This document shows positions 1-6,793 of a DNA stretch of 23,831 bases, piece after piece. Origin of the DNA: JBNKFQ01 sp050289385 (GTDB taxonomy: Bacteria; Pseudomonadota; Gammaproteobacteria; Pseudomonadales; Porticoccaceae); assembly GCA_050289385.1 (NCBI GenBank), contig JBNKFQ010000253.1:1-23831 (forward strand). Direction: 5' to 3'. Both the position numbers and the translations under genes were made by a program. The stretch's first letter is position 1, and the number at the start of each line of letters is the position of its first letter. The notes under the pieces are model-generated. The model worked only from the letters and a program-made list of their open reading frames with translations. It was not told where the DNA came from and made no database searches.

Positions 1-543
1 GAAAAGTTGTTCGCGATTTCCCGTCAACCATCTTGCCATTCCCTAACCGTTTTAATGAAAGAGCAGTTGCGGTATATCATGGATGAGTATTACGCACTGA
101 CCGAACGTTTGAATGAGGTCAACCAACAGCTCAAAAATATCGCCACACAGAACCCACTGTGCCAATTACTGCTTACGCTGCCGGGAATTGGCTATATCAT
201 TGCCACCGCGCTGGTCAGTGCAATCGGCAATGGTAGTCAGTTCGCCAATCCCCGGGGAGTGTCGGTTTGGATGGGGTTGACGCCAAGAGAATATTCCAGT
301 GGCAACAGTCGCCATATGGCGGGCATTACCAAACGGGGTAATCAGTATTTACGCAAGCAGTTAATCCACGGAGCCAGGGCAGCCCTGTTTGTATGCAAGA
401 ACAAAGACGACAAGGTCCTTGTGTGGGCACGGCTGTTGGCCCGGCGACGCGGCGTCAACAAGGCTACCGTGGCTCTGGCAAACAGATTGGCTCGTTTGGC
501 ATGGCTCTTGTTGCAGCGACAGGAGGGGTATCGGCTGGTATGA
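1..543 (+). CDS. IS110-family transposase, C-terminal part (5' end outside window)
   Basis: DEDD-type transposase/recombinase of the IS110/IS1111 family. Only the last ~180 residues are present and the frame is open to base 1, so the N-terminal RuvC-like catalytic domain lies upstream of the window. What is visible is the C-terminal Transposase_20 domain: the helix-hairpin-helix-like stretch LLLTLPGIGYIIATALVSAIG, then FANPRGVSVWMGLTPREYSSGN and the basic GITKRGNQYLRKQLIHGA block with its conserved serine context. It stops at 541-543. Family members insert without ordinary terminal inverted repeats and use a guide RNA made from a non-coding part of the element. The 250 bp after the stop contain no gene and are a candidate for that part if this is an IS1111-group member. 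IS110 and IS1111 groups cannot be told apart without the missing 5' half. Confidence 0.9.
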   Translation, partial: EKLFAISRQPSCHSLTVLMKEQLRYIMDEYYALTERLNEVNQQLKNIATQNPLCQLLLTLPGIGYIIATALVSAIGNGSQFANPRGVSVWMGLTPREYSSGNSRHMAGITKRGNQYLRKQLIHGARAALFVCKNKDDKVLVWARLLARRRGVNKATVALANRLARLAWLLLQRQEGYRLV

Positions 544-617
544 CGAATAAAGGGTAACACCTGCCTCGTCAGTCGACGCATTGATGAATAAAAGGTTACT
601 CCGCCCTGACTGCAGTC
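542..617 (+). repeat. Imperfect tandem repeat, about 41-bp period
   Basis: Two similar blocks follow each other: one beginning GACGAATAAAGGGTAAC at 542 and one beginning GATGAATAAAAGGTTAC at 583. Similarity continues into CC.GCC..TGAC/TCGTCAGTC-like ends. The first copy overlaps the transposase stop codon. No database match is claimed. Confidence 0.5.
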
Positions 618-792
618 CGGTTAGGACAAGGCTCCCGAAGCCGAGTGCCTGTTTTGGACCGTCAGGTGCGGACCTCATCAGGGCCCGGAAACATTGAAAA
701 CCGTTTCCATACAGCAGGCCGAATATATGTCAGCACGACGATTACCAAGTGAATTGATGGCGGCTGAATGGCAGTAAGTTTAAGGGAAGAGA
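544..792 (+). other. 3' non-coding region of the IS110-family element
   Basis: No gene is visible between the transposase stop and the hairpin at 793-812. The stretch contains an imperfect tandem repeat (542-617) and short self-complementary pieces such as GGCTcccgaAGCC near 630. In IS1111-group elements the guide RNA (seekRNA/bridge RNA) is encoded downstream of the transposase, so this is where it would be. The right end of the element is not defined by sequence alone; assignment as guide-RNA region is inference. Confidence 0.4.
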
Positions 793-812
793 GGGGCGTC
801 CAAAAACGCCCC
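793..812. terminator. Strong stem-loop, possible terminator of soxR or IS edge
   Basis: GGGGCGT, loop CCAAAA, ACGCCCC: a perfect 7-bp GC-rich stem. It lies 44 bp past the end of soxR (minus strand) and downstream of the IS110 gene. The bases after the stem on the minus strand are only moderately T-rich (TCTCTT), so termination is plausible but not proven. Confidence 0.4.
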
Positions 813-856
813 ATGGTTCGATTTATTTGACAACTACTGAGCGTCCATATATGTCC

Positions 857-1321
857 TCAAGCTTTTTTTGCCGACCCGCGATCAAGGATGACTGGTCCGC
901 TGCCAACCGCGCCCAGCTTGTCATCCGTGTTATAGATAGGGCAATTCTTCATTGACAGGCAGCCACAACCGATGCATCCAGTCAGAGAATCCCTCAGCCT
1001 TTCCAGATAGGCGATGCGCTGATTCAGTTCATCTCGCCATTTGGAAGACAGGCGCTGCCAGTCTCTCGCTGTTGGCGTGCGTTGGTCAGGCAGGGACGCA
1101 AAGGCCTCTTTGATGGATGCCAGGCTGATACCCATTTTTTGCGCTGCCTTGATCACCGAGACACGTCTTAGCACATCTGCCCTGTATCGGCGCTGGTTGC
1201 CAGTGTTGCGGCTGCTGTGTATCAGACCCTTCTCTTCGTAAAAATGCAGAGTGCTGACATTCACGCCACATCGGCTGGCCACGCGGCCCACTGTCCATTC
1301 GCCACTGATGTTTGCAGCCAT
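857..1321 (-). CDS. soxR: Redox-sensitive transcriptional activator SoxR (MerR family)
   Basis: 154-residue MerR-family regulator that senses redox-cycling compounds or superoxide through a [2Fe-2S] cluster and activates promoters with a long spacer. The N-terminal winged helix-turn-helix (residues ~10-75) has WTVGRVASRCGVNVSTLHFYEEKGL. A dimerisation helix follows, and the cluster ligands are C116, C119, C121 and C127 in the diagnostic C-x2-C-x-C-x5-C spacing. The start at 1321 is chosen because AAGGAG stands just before it; an in-frame ATG 21 bp upstream at 1342 has no such site. Length equals that of E. coli SoxR. It is divergent from the VOC gene at 1452 and shares with it a perfect sox box at 1382-1399, which probably also affects its own transcription. 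Confidence 0.95.
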   Translation of the reverse strand: MAANISGEWTVGRVASRCGVNVSTLHFYEEKGLIHSSRNTGNQRRYRADVLRRVSVIKAAQKMGISLASIKEAFASLPDQRTPTARDWQRLSSKWRDELNQRIAYLERLRDSLTGCIGCGCLSMKNCPIYNTDDKLGAVGSGPVILDRGSAKKA

Positions 1322-1377
1322 GACCCGCTCCTTTATTCGCATCGCTAAATGAGTACGCAGAATAGTGAAAAAAATGC

Positions 1378-1408
1378 TTTACCTCAAGTTAACTTGAGGT
1401 ATTAGTAT
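1378..1408 (+). promoter_or_regulatory. SoxR-controlled promoter with perfect sox box
   Basis: The palindrome CCTCAAGTTAACTTGAGG (1382-1399) is the classical SoxR operator. It lies between a -35 TTTACC (1378-1383) and a -10 TAGTAT (1403-1408) with a 19-bp spacer, the overlong spacing that MerR-family activators correct by distorting DNA. Direction is toward the VOC gene. The layout closely matches what is known for the E. coli soxS promoter. Confidence 0.93.
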
Positions 1409-1451
1409 AGCCTCCAAGCTAACCGTTCCTGTTATCCATAGGAGATCCAAT

Positions 1452-1874
1452 ATGCTACATTTGGAACACGTCAATCTGACAGTATGTGACATTCCTGCTG
1501 TATTGAAATTTTACAGGGCTGCATTCCCCAACTGGAAAGTGCGTGCCAGCGGCAGCGGTGACTGGTACGGCAAGCCCCATAAATGGGTGCATTTTGGTGA
1601 CGACTACCAGTATCTGGCATTCTCCGACAACGGTGAAGGCGAGAACCGTGACCTGGAAGGGCATCAAGTCGGGCTGGCCCACTTCGCCTTCGTTACCAGT
1701 AATCTGGACGCGGTAATTCAGCGATTGCAGGACTCAGGTTTTGCCATAGCCAAAGACGGTGCAGATGAACCCTGGCGGCGCAATGTCTACTTCATTGACC
1801 CCGCCGGGTTTGAGGTGGAATTTGTACAATACTTGAGCGACTTGCCAGCCCAGCGTAACTACACACAGCAGTAA
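1452..1874 (+). CDS. VOC-family protein (glyoxalase / bleomycin-resistance fold)
   Basis: 140-residue single VOC protein made of two paired beta-alpha-beta-beta-beta units. The family's metal site is suggested by H6 (LEHVNLTV), H77 (LAHFAFV) and E123 (GFEVEF); NVYFIDPAGFEVEF is the typical C-terminal strand pair. Members bind a metal and act on, or sequester, diverse small molecules; the substrate here cannot be read. AGGAG precedes the ATG. The gene is the first one behind the SoxR promoter at 1378-1408, so it should be induced by redox-active compounds, and it probably once formed an operon with the reductase stump at 1910. Role: likely detoxification or resistance to redox-active or electrophilic compounds (inference). 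Confidence 0.88.
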   Translation: MLHLEHVNLTVCDIPAVLKFYRAAFPNWKVRASGSGDWYGKPHKWVHFGDDYQYLAFSDNGEGENRDLEGHQVGLAHFAFVTSNLDAVIQRLQDSGFAIAKDGADEPWRRNVYFIDPAGFEVEFVQYLSDLPAQRNYTQQ

Positions 1875-1909
1875 TGAATCACGTATTTTCATAAACAAGG
1901 AGTGTCAAC

Positions 1910-1965
1910 ATGAAAATACTGGCAATAGGTACAAGCAATAATCGCTATTCCATTAACCGGCTCTT
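1910..1965 (+). pseudogene. 5' stump of an NADPH-dependent FMN-reductase-like gene
   Basis: A start codon preceded by AAGGAGTGTCAAC opens MKILAIGTSNNRYSINR, which resembles the N-terminal strand and phosphate-binding loop (G-x-S-x-x-x-S) of NAD(P)H-dependent FMN reductases. After about 18 residues the frame runs into ISL3 transposase sequence, so only the first strand and loop survive. It lies 35 bp behind the VOC gene and would have been co-transcribed from the SoxR promoter. The exact junction with the insertion sequence is not certain to the base. The assignment rests on a short stretch. Confidence 0.5.
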
Positions 1966-2164
1966 CATCATTGCCATGTGGCGATTCAGCAAAACCAATG
2001 GCATTACCGAGGGGTTCCACAACAAGATGGAAATGATGTCGAGGAGAGCATATGGGTTTAGAAATTTTGAAAATTATAGATTAAGAGTGCTGACCCACTG
2101 TGGATGGGACGGTATTATTAATAGGGTTCGATGAATGCCCATCCCCCGTTAATGGGGTAGAGCC
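1966..2164 (+). pseudogene. ISL3-family transposase C-terminal remnant with IS right end
   Basis: WRFSKTNGITEGFHNKM, then RRAYGFRNFENYRLRVL, is the conserved C-terminus of ISL3-family (IS204/IS1001/IS1096/IS1165) DDE transposases, ending at the stop 2132-2134. The rest of the transposase and the left end are missing. Thirty bases later, 2159-2164 read on the minus strand begins GGCTCTACCCC, compatible with the GGCTCT start of ISL3-family terminal repeats. That would put the right IS edge at 2164. A small hairpin CCCCgttaatGGGG lies just inside. The remnant is fused in frame to the reductase stump, giving an artificial 74-codon reading frame (1910-2134) that should not be called a gene. Confidence 0.8.
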
Positions 2165-2206
2165 AAATTTTGTTAGTGGGTGCTTCGGCTGGAAGTGCTT
2201 GGAAAA

Positions 2207-2252
2207 TGGTGGGTCGTATAGGATTCGAACCTATGACCAATTGGTTAAAAGC
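2207..2252 (-). pseudogene. 3' half of tRNA-Lys(UUU), likely integration scar
   Basis: On the minus strand the sequence reads CTTTTAA (anticodon loop, UUU), the 3' anticodon strand CCAAT, variable loop TGGTC, a T arm around GGTTCGAATCC, the acceptor strand and a terminal CCA (2207-2209). The 5' half (acceptor 5' strand, D arm) is absent: the bases before it are AT-rich and unlike tRNA. Such 3' tRNA fragments are typical attachment-site copies left by tyrosine-integrase islands. No integrase is visible beside it. The remaining 250 bp to 2500 are AT-rich, contain short CACACAAATACCACAC-type repeats around 2325-2365 and no gene that I can recognise. Confidence 0.8.
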
Positions 2253-2500
2253 CATCCGATAAAATTTTAATTTTAAACAAATCAATAAGTTACAAGATCG
2301 ATCCTTAGCAACTTTCCCCAAATATCCCACAAAATACAGCTACCGTCACACAAATACCACACATGGAGATAAACCGCACCAAGTTCACTGGCACTGACTT
2401 TAGCGCAAGTTGCTGAAATATAAGTAAGCGCCCATTTCTTGACGTACTTCCCCTACCTTTTAACTCCCCCCATTTCTCTCACCCCCTTCTCTTTGTGAGA

Positions 2501-2811
2501 CTACTCCACAACTTCAAATTCAATAGTTTCATGGAGTTCACCATTTATTATAACTTCCATTTTATGCTTTCCTAAAGGATCGCCTTCATGGAGAGTTTCT
2601 ATCATCGCCCAAAAACCTGATGCCGTATATTGAGGCTCAAAATTAGAGATTTTTCGCTTTTCTTTTTCTCCATTAGGATTATCAAACGGCAGCCATGAAA
2701 CCGATAATCCAGGATAATAATGAACAAGCTGACCTGTAAAAGGTTTACCGCTCTTTTCTCTAACAATTACACCATAAAGTTGAAACGCATCACTATTATT
2801 TGTTTGCCCTG
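2501..2811 (-). pseudogene. Hypothetical protein fragment, 5' end removed by an IS66 remnant
   Basis: About 100 residues are open to the stop at 2501, ending in KMEVIINGELHETIEFEVVE, which looks like a beta-sandwich domain with alternating strands. I do not recognise the family. There is no convincing start: upstream in frame only a TTG (2818) and then a stop occur, and the 2811-2820 area already belongs to the IS66 transposase end on the other strand. The gene was therefore most likely decapitated when the IS66 remnant formed. Codon use is AT-leaning like the 3.5-6.7 kb genes. Confidence 0.5.
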
Positions 2812-2932
2812 GATCCAAATAAATATCTTAAAATGCTACTCAGCGAATTGCCCAAGAGAAATGTGACAGACGGGATTGATGACCTGATGCCTTGGGCGGT
2901 TAACGTCTAGGTGTGGATGACGAGACGTTTAC
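2811..2932 (+). pseudogene. IS66-family transposase (TnpC) C-terminal remnant and right end
   Basis: Translation from ~2811 gives NKYLKMLLSELPKR followed by GIDDLMPWAVNV and a stop at 2908-2910. This is the conserved C-terminal tail of IS66 transposases (KYL...LP......DDLMPW). The bases 2911-2932 read on the minus strand start GTAAACGTCTCGTCATCC, fitting the GTAA-starting terminal inverted repeat of the IS66 family, so the IS right edge is at 2932. Everything upstream of ~2811 in the transposase is lost. The edge abuts an interrupted IS3 orfB, showing that the IS66 element had inserted there. Confidence 0.8.
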
Positions 2933-3109
2933 GAAGGGGTGCCGAAGGTGCAGTTCATCAATCAATCGCATCAGGTGCAGATCCTCCTGATCAACCGCTT
3001 TTGGCTTGTAGTAGGCAGTCGAACGAGGGATGCTCAACAGCTGGCACTGCCTGGCTTTGGAAACACCGTGATTGTCCAGGATAAATTGTCGGCGTTGCGC
3101 CCGATCTAA
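2933..3109 (-). pseudogene. IS3-family transposase OrfB, N-terminal 59 codons only
   Basis: The frame -1 relative to orfA encodes LDRAQRRQFILDNHGVSKAR, QCQLLSIPRSTAYY and ends at LRHPF. These are the usual first residues of IS3-family OrfB before the DDE catalytic core. At codon 59 it meets the IS66 right end exactly, and the rve integrase domain with its D, D and E residues is missing, so no functional transposase can be made. The intact protein would be roughly 280 residues. Confidence 0.85.
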
Positions 3110-3387
3110 CGACCGAGCGCCTTGGACAAAAAATCGTTCTCCAGGGCCAACTGGCCGATCTTGGCGTGAAGCTCTTTCAGGTGAGACTCATCGGCTTTTT
3201 GCTGATCATTAGTGCTGCCAAATACCGTGGCGGCATTTTCCAGCATCTGCCGCCGCCAATCATTGATCTGGTTGGGGTGGACATCAAACTCTTCGGCCAG
3301 CTCGGCGAGCGTTTTGTCGCCTTTGAGGGCGGCCAGGGCAACTTTGGCTTTGAAAGCCGGTAAGTGGTTACGTCTTTTGCGTCTCAT
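3106..3387 (-). CDS. IS3-family transposase OrfA
   Basis: 93-residue helix-turn-helix protein: residues ~10-50 (FKAKVALAALKGDKTLAELA, VHPNQINDWRRQML) are the DNA-binding HTH that recognises IS ends. A leucine-rich coiled coil (ELHAKIGQLALENDFLSKAL) follows for dimerisation. AGAGGAG stands upstream of the ATG. Near the 3' end the zero-frame codons GAT TTT TTG form a T-TTT-TTG slippery heptamer (3127-3133), the type of site where IS3 elements shift -1 to make OrfAB. Because orfB is truncated the element is dead unless helped in trans. Confidence 0.9.
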   Translation of the reverse strand: MRRKRRNHLPAFKAKVALAALKGDKTLAELAEEFDVHPNQINDWRRQMLENAATVFGSTNDQQKADESHLKELHAKIGQLALENDFLSKALGR

Positions 3388-3440
3388 GATTATGACTCCT
3401 CTGCGAGGTTAAAATAACGCAGTGAGTCCACTTAAGCGAC

Positions 3441-3465
3441 TGTCCAGTTTTTGGGGTCCACTTCA
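3441..3465 (-). repeat. IS3-family left terminal inverted repeat
   Basis: Read on the minus strand, the element begins TGAAGTGGACCCCAAAAACT and continues to GGACA, the usual IS3-group terminal pattern, and is followed after about 55 bp by orfA. The partner repeat at the other end is gone because of the IS66 insertion and deletion at 2932. The IS edge is therefore at 3465. Confidence 0.75.
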
Positions 3466-3552
3466 ATCCAGCCCATAGTAATCAAACCATTTGACCGGAT
3501 TTTTATCTACATAGTTATGGCCAAGGTTATGATAAATTAAGGCAACAAAAAA

Positions 3553-3960
3553 CTAATCGGCCCCCAGCTTGTCAATATACAGCGTTACAATTCCACACCG
3601 ATCTTCCTTTTCATTAACTTTCGAGAATTCCCATTCTCTGGATTTCTCCAACGCACTACGATTAAATATTTGCAAAAATGCAAATTTGTATTTTTCGATA
3701 TCATTCGGAATGATTCTAATAAAATCACTTGAGATAACCTTTGAATCTTTCAAAATTCCGTCTGGTGAAACAATTACTTGAAGCACCACTTCCGCCAGAA
3801 GATCGACACCTTCTCTCTCCGCCCTAGACATCCTGATGGGTTCATATTTAATAAACTCTATATTGCTGGCTCCGTTACCATCACAGGCTTCAACCTTGGG
3901 AGTGTCGGCATGAGCCACATAAAGACACGTAGTATATAAAAGCAAAAAGATATATCTCAT
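3553..3960 (-). CDS. Small secreted protein with a TonB-C-terminal-like domain
   Basis: 135 residues starting at MRYIFLLLYTTCLYVAHA, a signal peptide with likely cleavage after AHA. The start at 3960 is preferred over in-frame upstream codons because GGAGGTAGGAGT precedes it. The mature part contains AEVVLQVIVSPDGILKDSKV, a central run and SREWEFSKV, the pattern of the TonB C-terminal fold (V.v.V.pdG.v....v, then A...W.F). Unlike TonB it lacks a proline-rich periplasmic linker, so it is not an ordinary energy transducer. C-terminal cysteine (DRCGIV) and CDGNG may pair. It lies downstream of the protease on the same strand but is separated from it by a stem-loop. Function unknown; periplasmic location likely. 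Confidence 0.65.
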   Translation of the reverse strand: MRYIFLLLYTTCLYVAHADTPKVEACDGNGASNIEFIKYEPIRMSRAEREGVDLLAEVVLQVIVSPDGILKDSKVISSDFIRIIPNDIEKYKFAFLQIFNRSALEKSREWEFSKVNEKEDRCGIVTLYIDKLGAD

Positions 3961-4066
3961 TACTCCTACCTCCATGAGAACAACCAGTCTCCAGAAGACA
4001 ACTATAACACGAAAGTATACATCCAGACTAAGGCCACCCAAATTGGTATTTTGTTTCTCCAAAAGA

Positions 4067-4096
4067 ATAAAGTCCCACAAGTCTGTGAGACTTTAT
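4067..4096 (-). terminator. Stem-loop terminator after the metalloprotease gene
   Basis: ATAAAGTC (4067-4074) pairs perfectly with GACTTTAT (4089-4096), with an inner CACA/TGTG extension and an AGTC loop. On the minus strand it lies 36 bp after the protease stop and is followed by TCTTTT. This fits an intrinsic terminator. Confidence 0.55.
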
Positions 4097-4131
4097 CGAC
4101 CTATTAAATTTCGTTACTACTGCACATAGCA

Positions 4132-6717
4132 TCAAAAATTACAGAGATATGCTTGGAAAAACCAGTCCAGGGCTAACGCACTTAAACCACAACTATTTAC
4201 AGACTGTACTGTTACAAATACGTCGACTGTATTATAGGTCGGAACTATTGTTCCTGTGGTAGAAAATGAATATATCCAATTGAGACCATCAAGCGAATAC
4301 CAAACATTATAATAGTCTGCTCCACTGGATGAATCCCAAAAATTGGTATACCACGATGCCCCAGATGAACATGAAGTGGTTGGGATTCCATCAATATTCG
4401 CAGGCGGGGAGGGAATGGTGCATGATGGTGGATTTGGTGGTGCTGGAACGGTAAATACCTTAGGCCAAGCAATGTCAATTTGACCGGTCAACGTGGTGTC
4501 ACCAGAGGCAGCACTATCTAGCGCCCGCCTCAGATCCGAAGGCTCCAAACTTGAGCCATCCGCATAAATAATTTTCTGAACCTTTAGTGCCAACCCAAGC
4601 AATTTCTGGTCAGACACCCCATCTTGACTGAGATGAAAAAATAGATGTCCAACAATCTTTCCATTTTGATGCCCCCCGGTTTTACTTGCATCATAATTTT
4701 CCGGGTATTTCAAATCTCCACCAGTAGCCGCCAAATCCCTTTGGACAGAAGAATATTCAATATCTTCCATTATATTCCAGGGGTTTCCTGAGGAAGCAAC
4801 CATACTAGGATTCATCTTGGTAAACAATGCAGCCAAAACATCGCTCATACCTTCCTTGAACGCATTTGCAAATGCATCACTCATCTGCTCAATCGTTGTA
4901 TTGTATTCATACTGATATGCATGACCAGCTTCATGAACAATAGGATCTGCCGAAAGAGATGATTCAGATCCAGGAATTGTTTGAGCTTGCCCACTAACAG
5001 GTAAATGTATTATTGAATCATACTTTTCATAACTTGGACCGTAGCCATTTCCGACAACAGAATCCACCATTACATTAAGCTTTTCAGTACCACCAAGATC
5101 ACCAATTTTGGTACAGCATGCACTTCCAGATGCCGTCGACCAATCATGTTCAGCTTGGTTTAAAAACAACCACGGTGAATGGTATCGACCACCAACACTA
5201 CATTCTGTTTCAGTCCCGGTACAACTATAATTGGCCTCTCCATTACTTTCTGTTTCTGTCAAAATTGGACCTGACACACCCTGTGTAGGCGGTGTGATTT
5301 CAAAGAATGGGCAAGTAGTTGGCTGGCCAGAGAAAACCTTACAAACATCTGTCTGAAAATCAGTATTTTGCTTCGCTCTTCTAATGGCAGTCGATAGCTC
5401 AACATCTCCGGTTGAAGAGTTTACATATGCCAAATAAGACACGTATCGACCACCAACAAAACCTCTTAATTTAATTTTCCAAACCAAAACCTTTTTTCCA
5501 TCCAATATTCGATAGGACAAAATTGCATCTTTTTCTTTTAACTCTTTGTTGGCCAAGGCGCCACCTTCCTCAGCTTCAATTTTTTCTATAGCGTAGGTAA
5601 TTGCCTCACCTCGAGATATTGTTTCGATTTTTTCAACACCAGAATTGCTGTCAAAGATAATAACAGAATAAAAGCCAATCAGGTTGCCACTAGCACCATC
5701 CAATCTAACATACCCGGACTTATCTACTGGAACTCCCTCGATTACTTGATGGTAACGTATGAAATACTCTGAAGTTGAGCTACCCGAAACGTAATCAACT
5801 TTATACTCCTCCATACCTGAGGAGCCAATTACCAACTCAAATTGATTGAGCACTTTTTTAACAATTAATTCACTGTCACGTTCTACATCATCCAATTTAA
5901 TGCCGCCTAAATTTCCCCCGACAATATTGACTTGAGCGACACTTGGACTGACATTCTCCTTGTATATAAACGGTTGAATTTCTGACAACATATCTACAGC
6001 AAGATGCCTTTTTTCAACATTCCATAAATTAAAGCTAAACTCTCCGTTTACTAATGACCTGCCGGAGCGTCTATCTAAACCAGAATTCTCATTAAGTTTG
6101 TAAATAACGTGCTGACCAGAATAGCCAGGAGTTGAGGTTATTCGAAATATTCCCTTCGATACTGATGCAGTCCCTACGAGATTGTTTGTTTCCGGGTCGA
6201 AGGTAAACTTGACATAAGAACCCGGCTCACCTTCAACAATGGCAGACACATGAGTAAGGCCATACTTGATATCTTCGACACTTTCAACAAATATCAGTCG
6301 ATAGGTATCTCCACCAATACTGAATAAGTATACATTATCATTTGCCGGCCTTTTTTCAATCGGCCCAACATAACGAATACTTGCCTCTTTCTTAATGGCA
6401 TCCAAATCAAGAATACCTGTATCAACCGCATCAATTCCTTGGCTCTCGAACACGTCACCAAAACTCAACTCATCCAGTCGGTACGTACCTGCCCGTTGCA
6501 AGTCAGCTACACGCGGATTATTTTTAGCACGGAAATATTTACGATCTGCAGTCCTCAAATCCATTAACTTCAGATCAGTCCGTATGTATTCATATCTTGG
6601 CTCTATTGGCGAACTATCATTACGACCCTTTAATGCTCCTTCACCACCAGCTAAAGCGCAAATCGGATTCAATAAAACTAACGATGACATAAAAAAACAA
6701 TTTATTATAACTTTCAC
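4132..6717 (-). CDS. Secreted M4-type (thermolysin-like) metalloprotease with propeptide and C-terminal fibronectin-like domain
   Basis: 861-residue zinc endopeptidase, probably exported. The GTG at 6717 is chosen: AAGGAG sits 7 bases before it, whereas the TTG at 6723 would be only one base away. MKVIINCFFMSSLVLLNPICALA is a signal peptide. A long N-terminal region includes an FTP/PepSY-like propeptide (QVIEGVPVDKSGYVRLD, YVNSSTGDV). The catalytic domain carries H595-E596-A-G-H599 and the third zinc ligand E622 in KEGMSD, with H683 in GGHQNGKIVGH placed 84 residues after H599; thermolysin has 85 for its equivalent H231. Residues ~765-861 resemble a fibronectin type III domain. The E622 spacing is slightly longer than in thermolysin. 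The gene is AT-richer than the operon upstream. It could be a monocistronic nutrient-acquisition or virulence-type protease; substrate unknown. Confidence 0.85.
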   Translation of the reverse strand: MKVIINCFFMSSLVLLNPICALAGGEGALKGRNDSSPIEPRYEYIRTDLKLMDLRTADRKYFRAKNNPRVADLQRAGTYRLDELSFGDVFESQGIDAVDTGILDLDAIKKEASIRYVGPIEKRPANDNVYLFSIGGDTYRLIFVESVEDIKYGLTHVSAIVEGEPGSYVKFTFDPETNNLVGTASVSKGIFRITSTPGYSGQHVIYKLNENSGLDRRSGRSLVNGEFSFNLWNVEKRHLAVDMLSEIQPFIYKENVSPSVAQVNIVGGNLGGIKLDDVERDSELIVKKVLNQFELVIGSSGMEEYKVDYVSGSSTSEYFIRYHQVIEGVPVDKSGYVRLDGASGNLIGFYSVIIFDSNSGVEKIETISRGEAITYAIEKIEAEEGGALANKELKEKDAILSYRILDGKKVLVWKIKLRGFVGGRYVSYLAYVNSSTGDVELSTAIRRAKQNTDFQTDVCKVFSGQPTTCPFFEITPPTQGVSGPILTETESNGEANYSCTGTETECSVGGRYHSPWLFLNQAEHDWSTASGSACCTKIGDLGGTEKLNVMVDSVVGNGYGPSYEKYDSIIHLPVSGQAQTIPGSESSLSADPIVHEAGHAYQYEYNTTIEQMSDAFANAFKEGMSDVLAALFTKMNPSMVASSGNPWNIMEDIEYSSVQRDLAATGGDLKYPENYDASKTGGHQNGKIVGHLFFHLSQDGVSDQKLLGLALKVQKIIYADGSSLEPSDLRRALDSAASGDTTLTGQIDIAWPKVFTVPAPPNPPSCTIPSPPANIDGIPTTSCSSGASWYTNFWDSSSGADYYNVWYSLDGLNWIYSFSTTGTIVPTYNTVDVFVTVQSVNSCGLSALALDWFFQAYLCNF

Positions 6718-6793
6718 AACCAATCTCCTTTTGAGGTATAAAAGTACTCTTTAAGTCAATCTAGTTCCTAATTTATAACTAACTACCACTCCT

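Noticed and set aside
1322..1342. Longer SoxR start at the upstream ATG
   Set aside because: AAGGAG is placed for the inner ATG at 1321, and the resulting 154 residues equal the family length.
1910..2134. 74-codon frame read as one gene
   Set aside because: It is a fusion of an FMN-reductase-like start with the ISL3 transposase tail, so it was split into two remnants.
2118..2330. Minus-strand 70-codon frame
   Set aside because: It runs through the tRNA-Lys fragment and ISL3 end and has no protein-like features.
6718..6723. TTG start of the metalloprotease
   Set aside because: The AAGGAG is only one base ahead; the GTG at 6717 has proper spacing.
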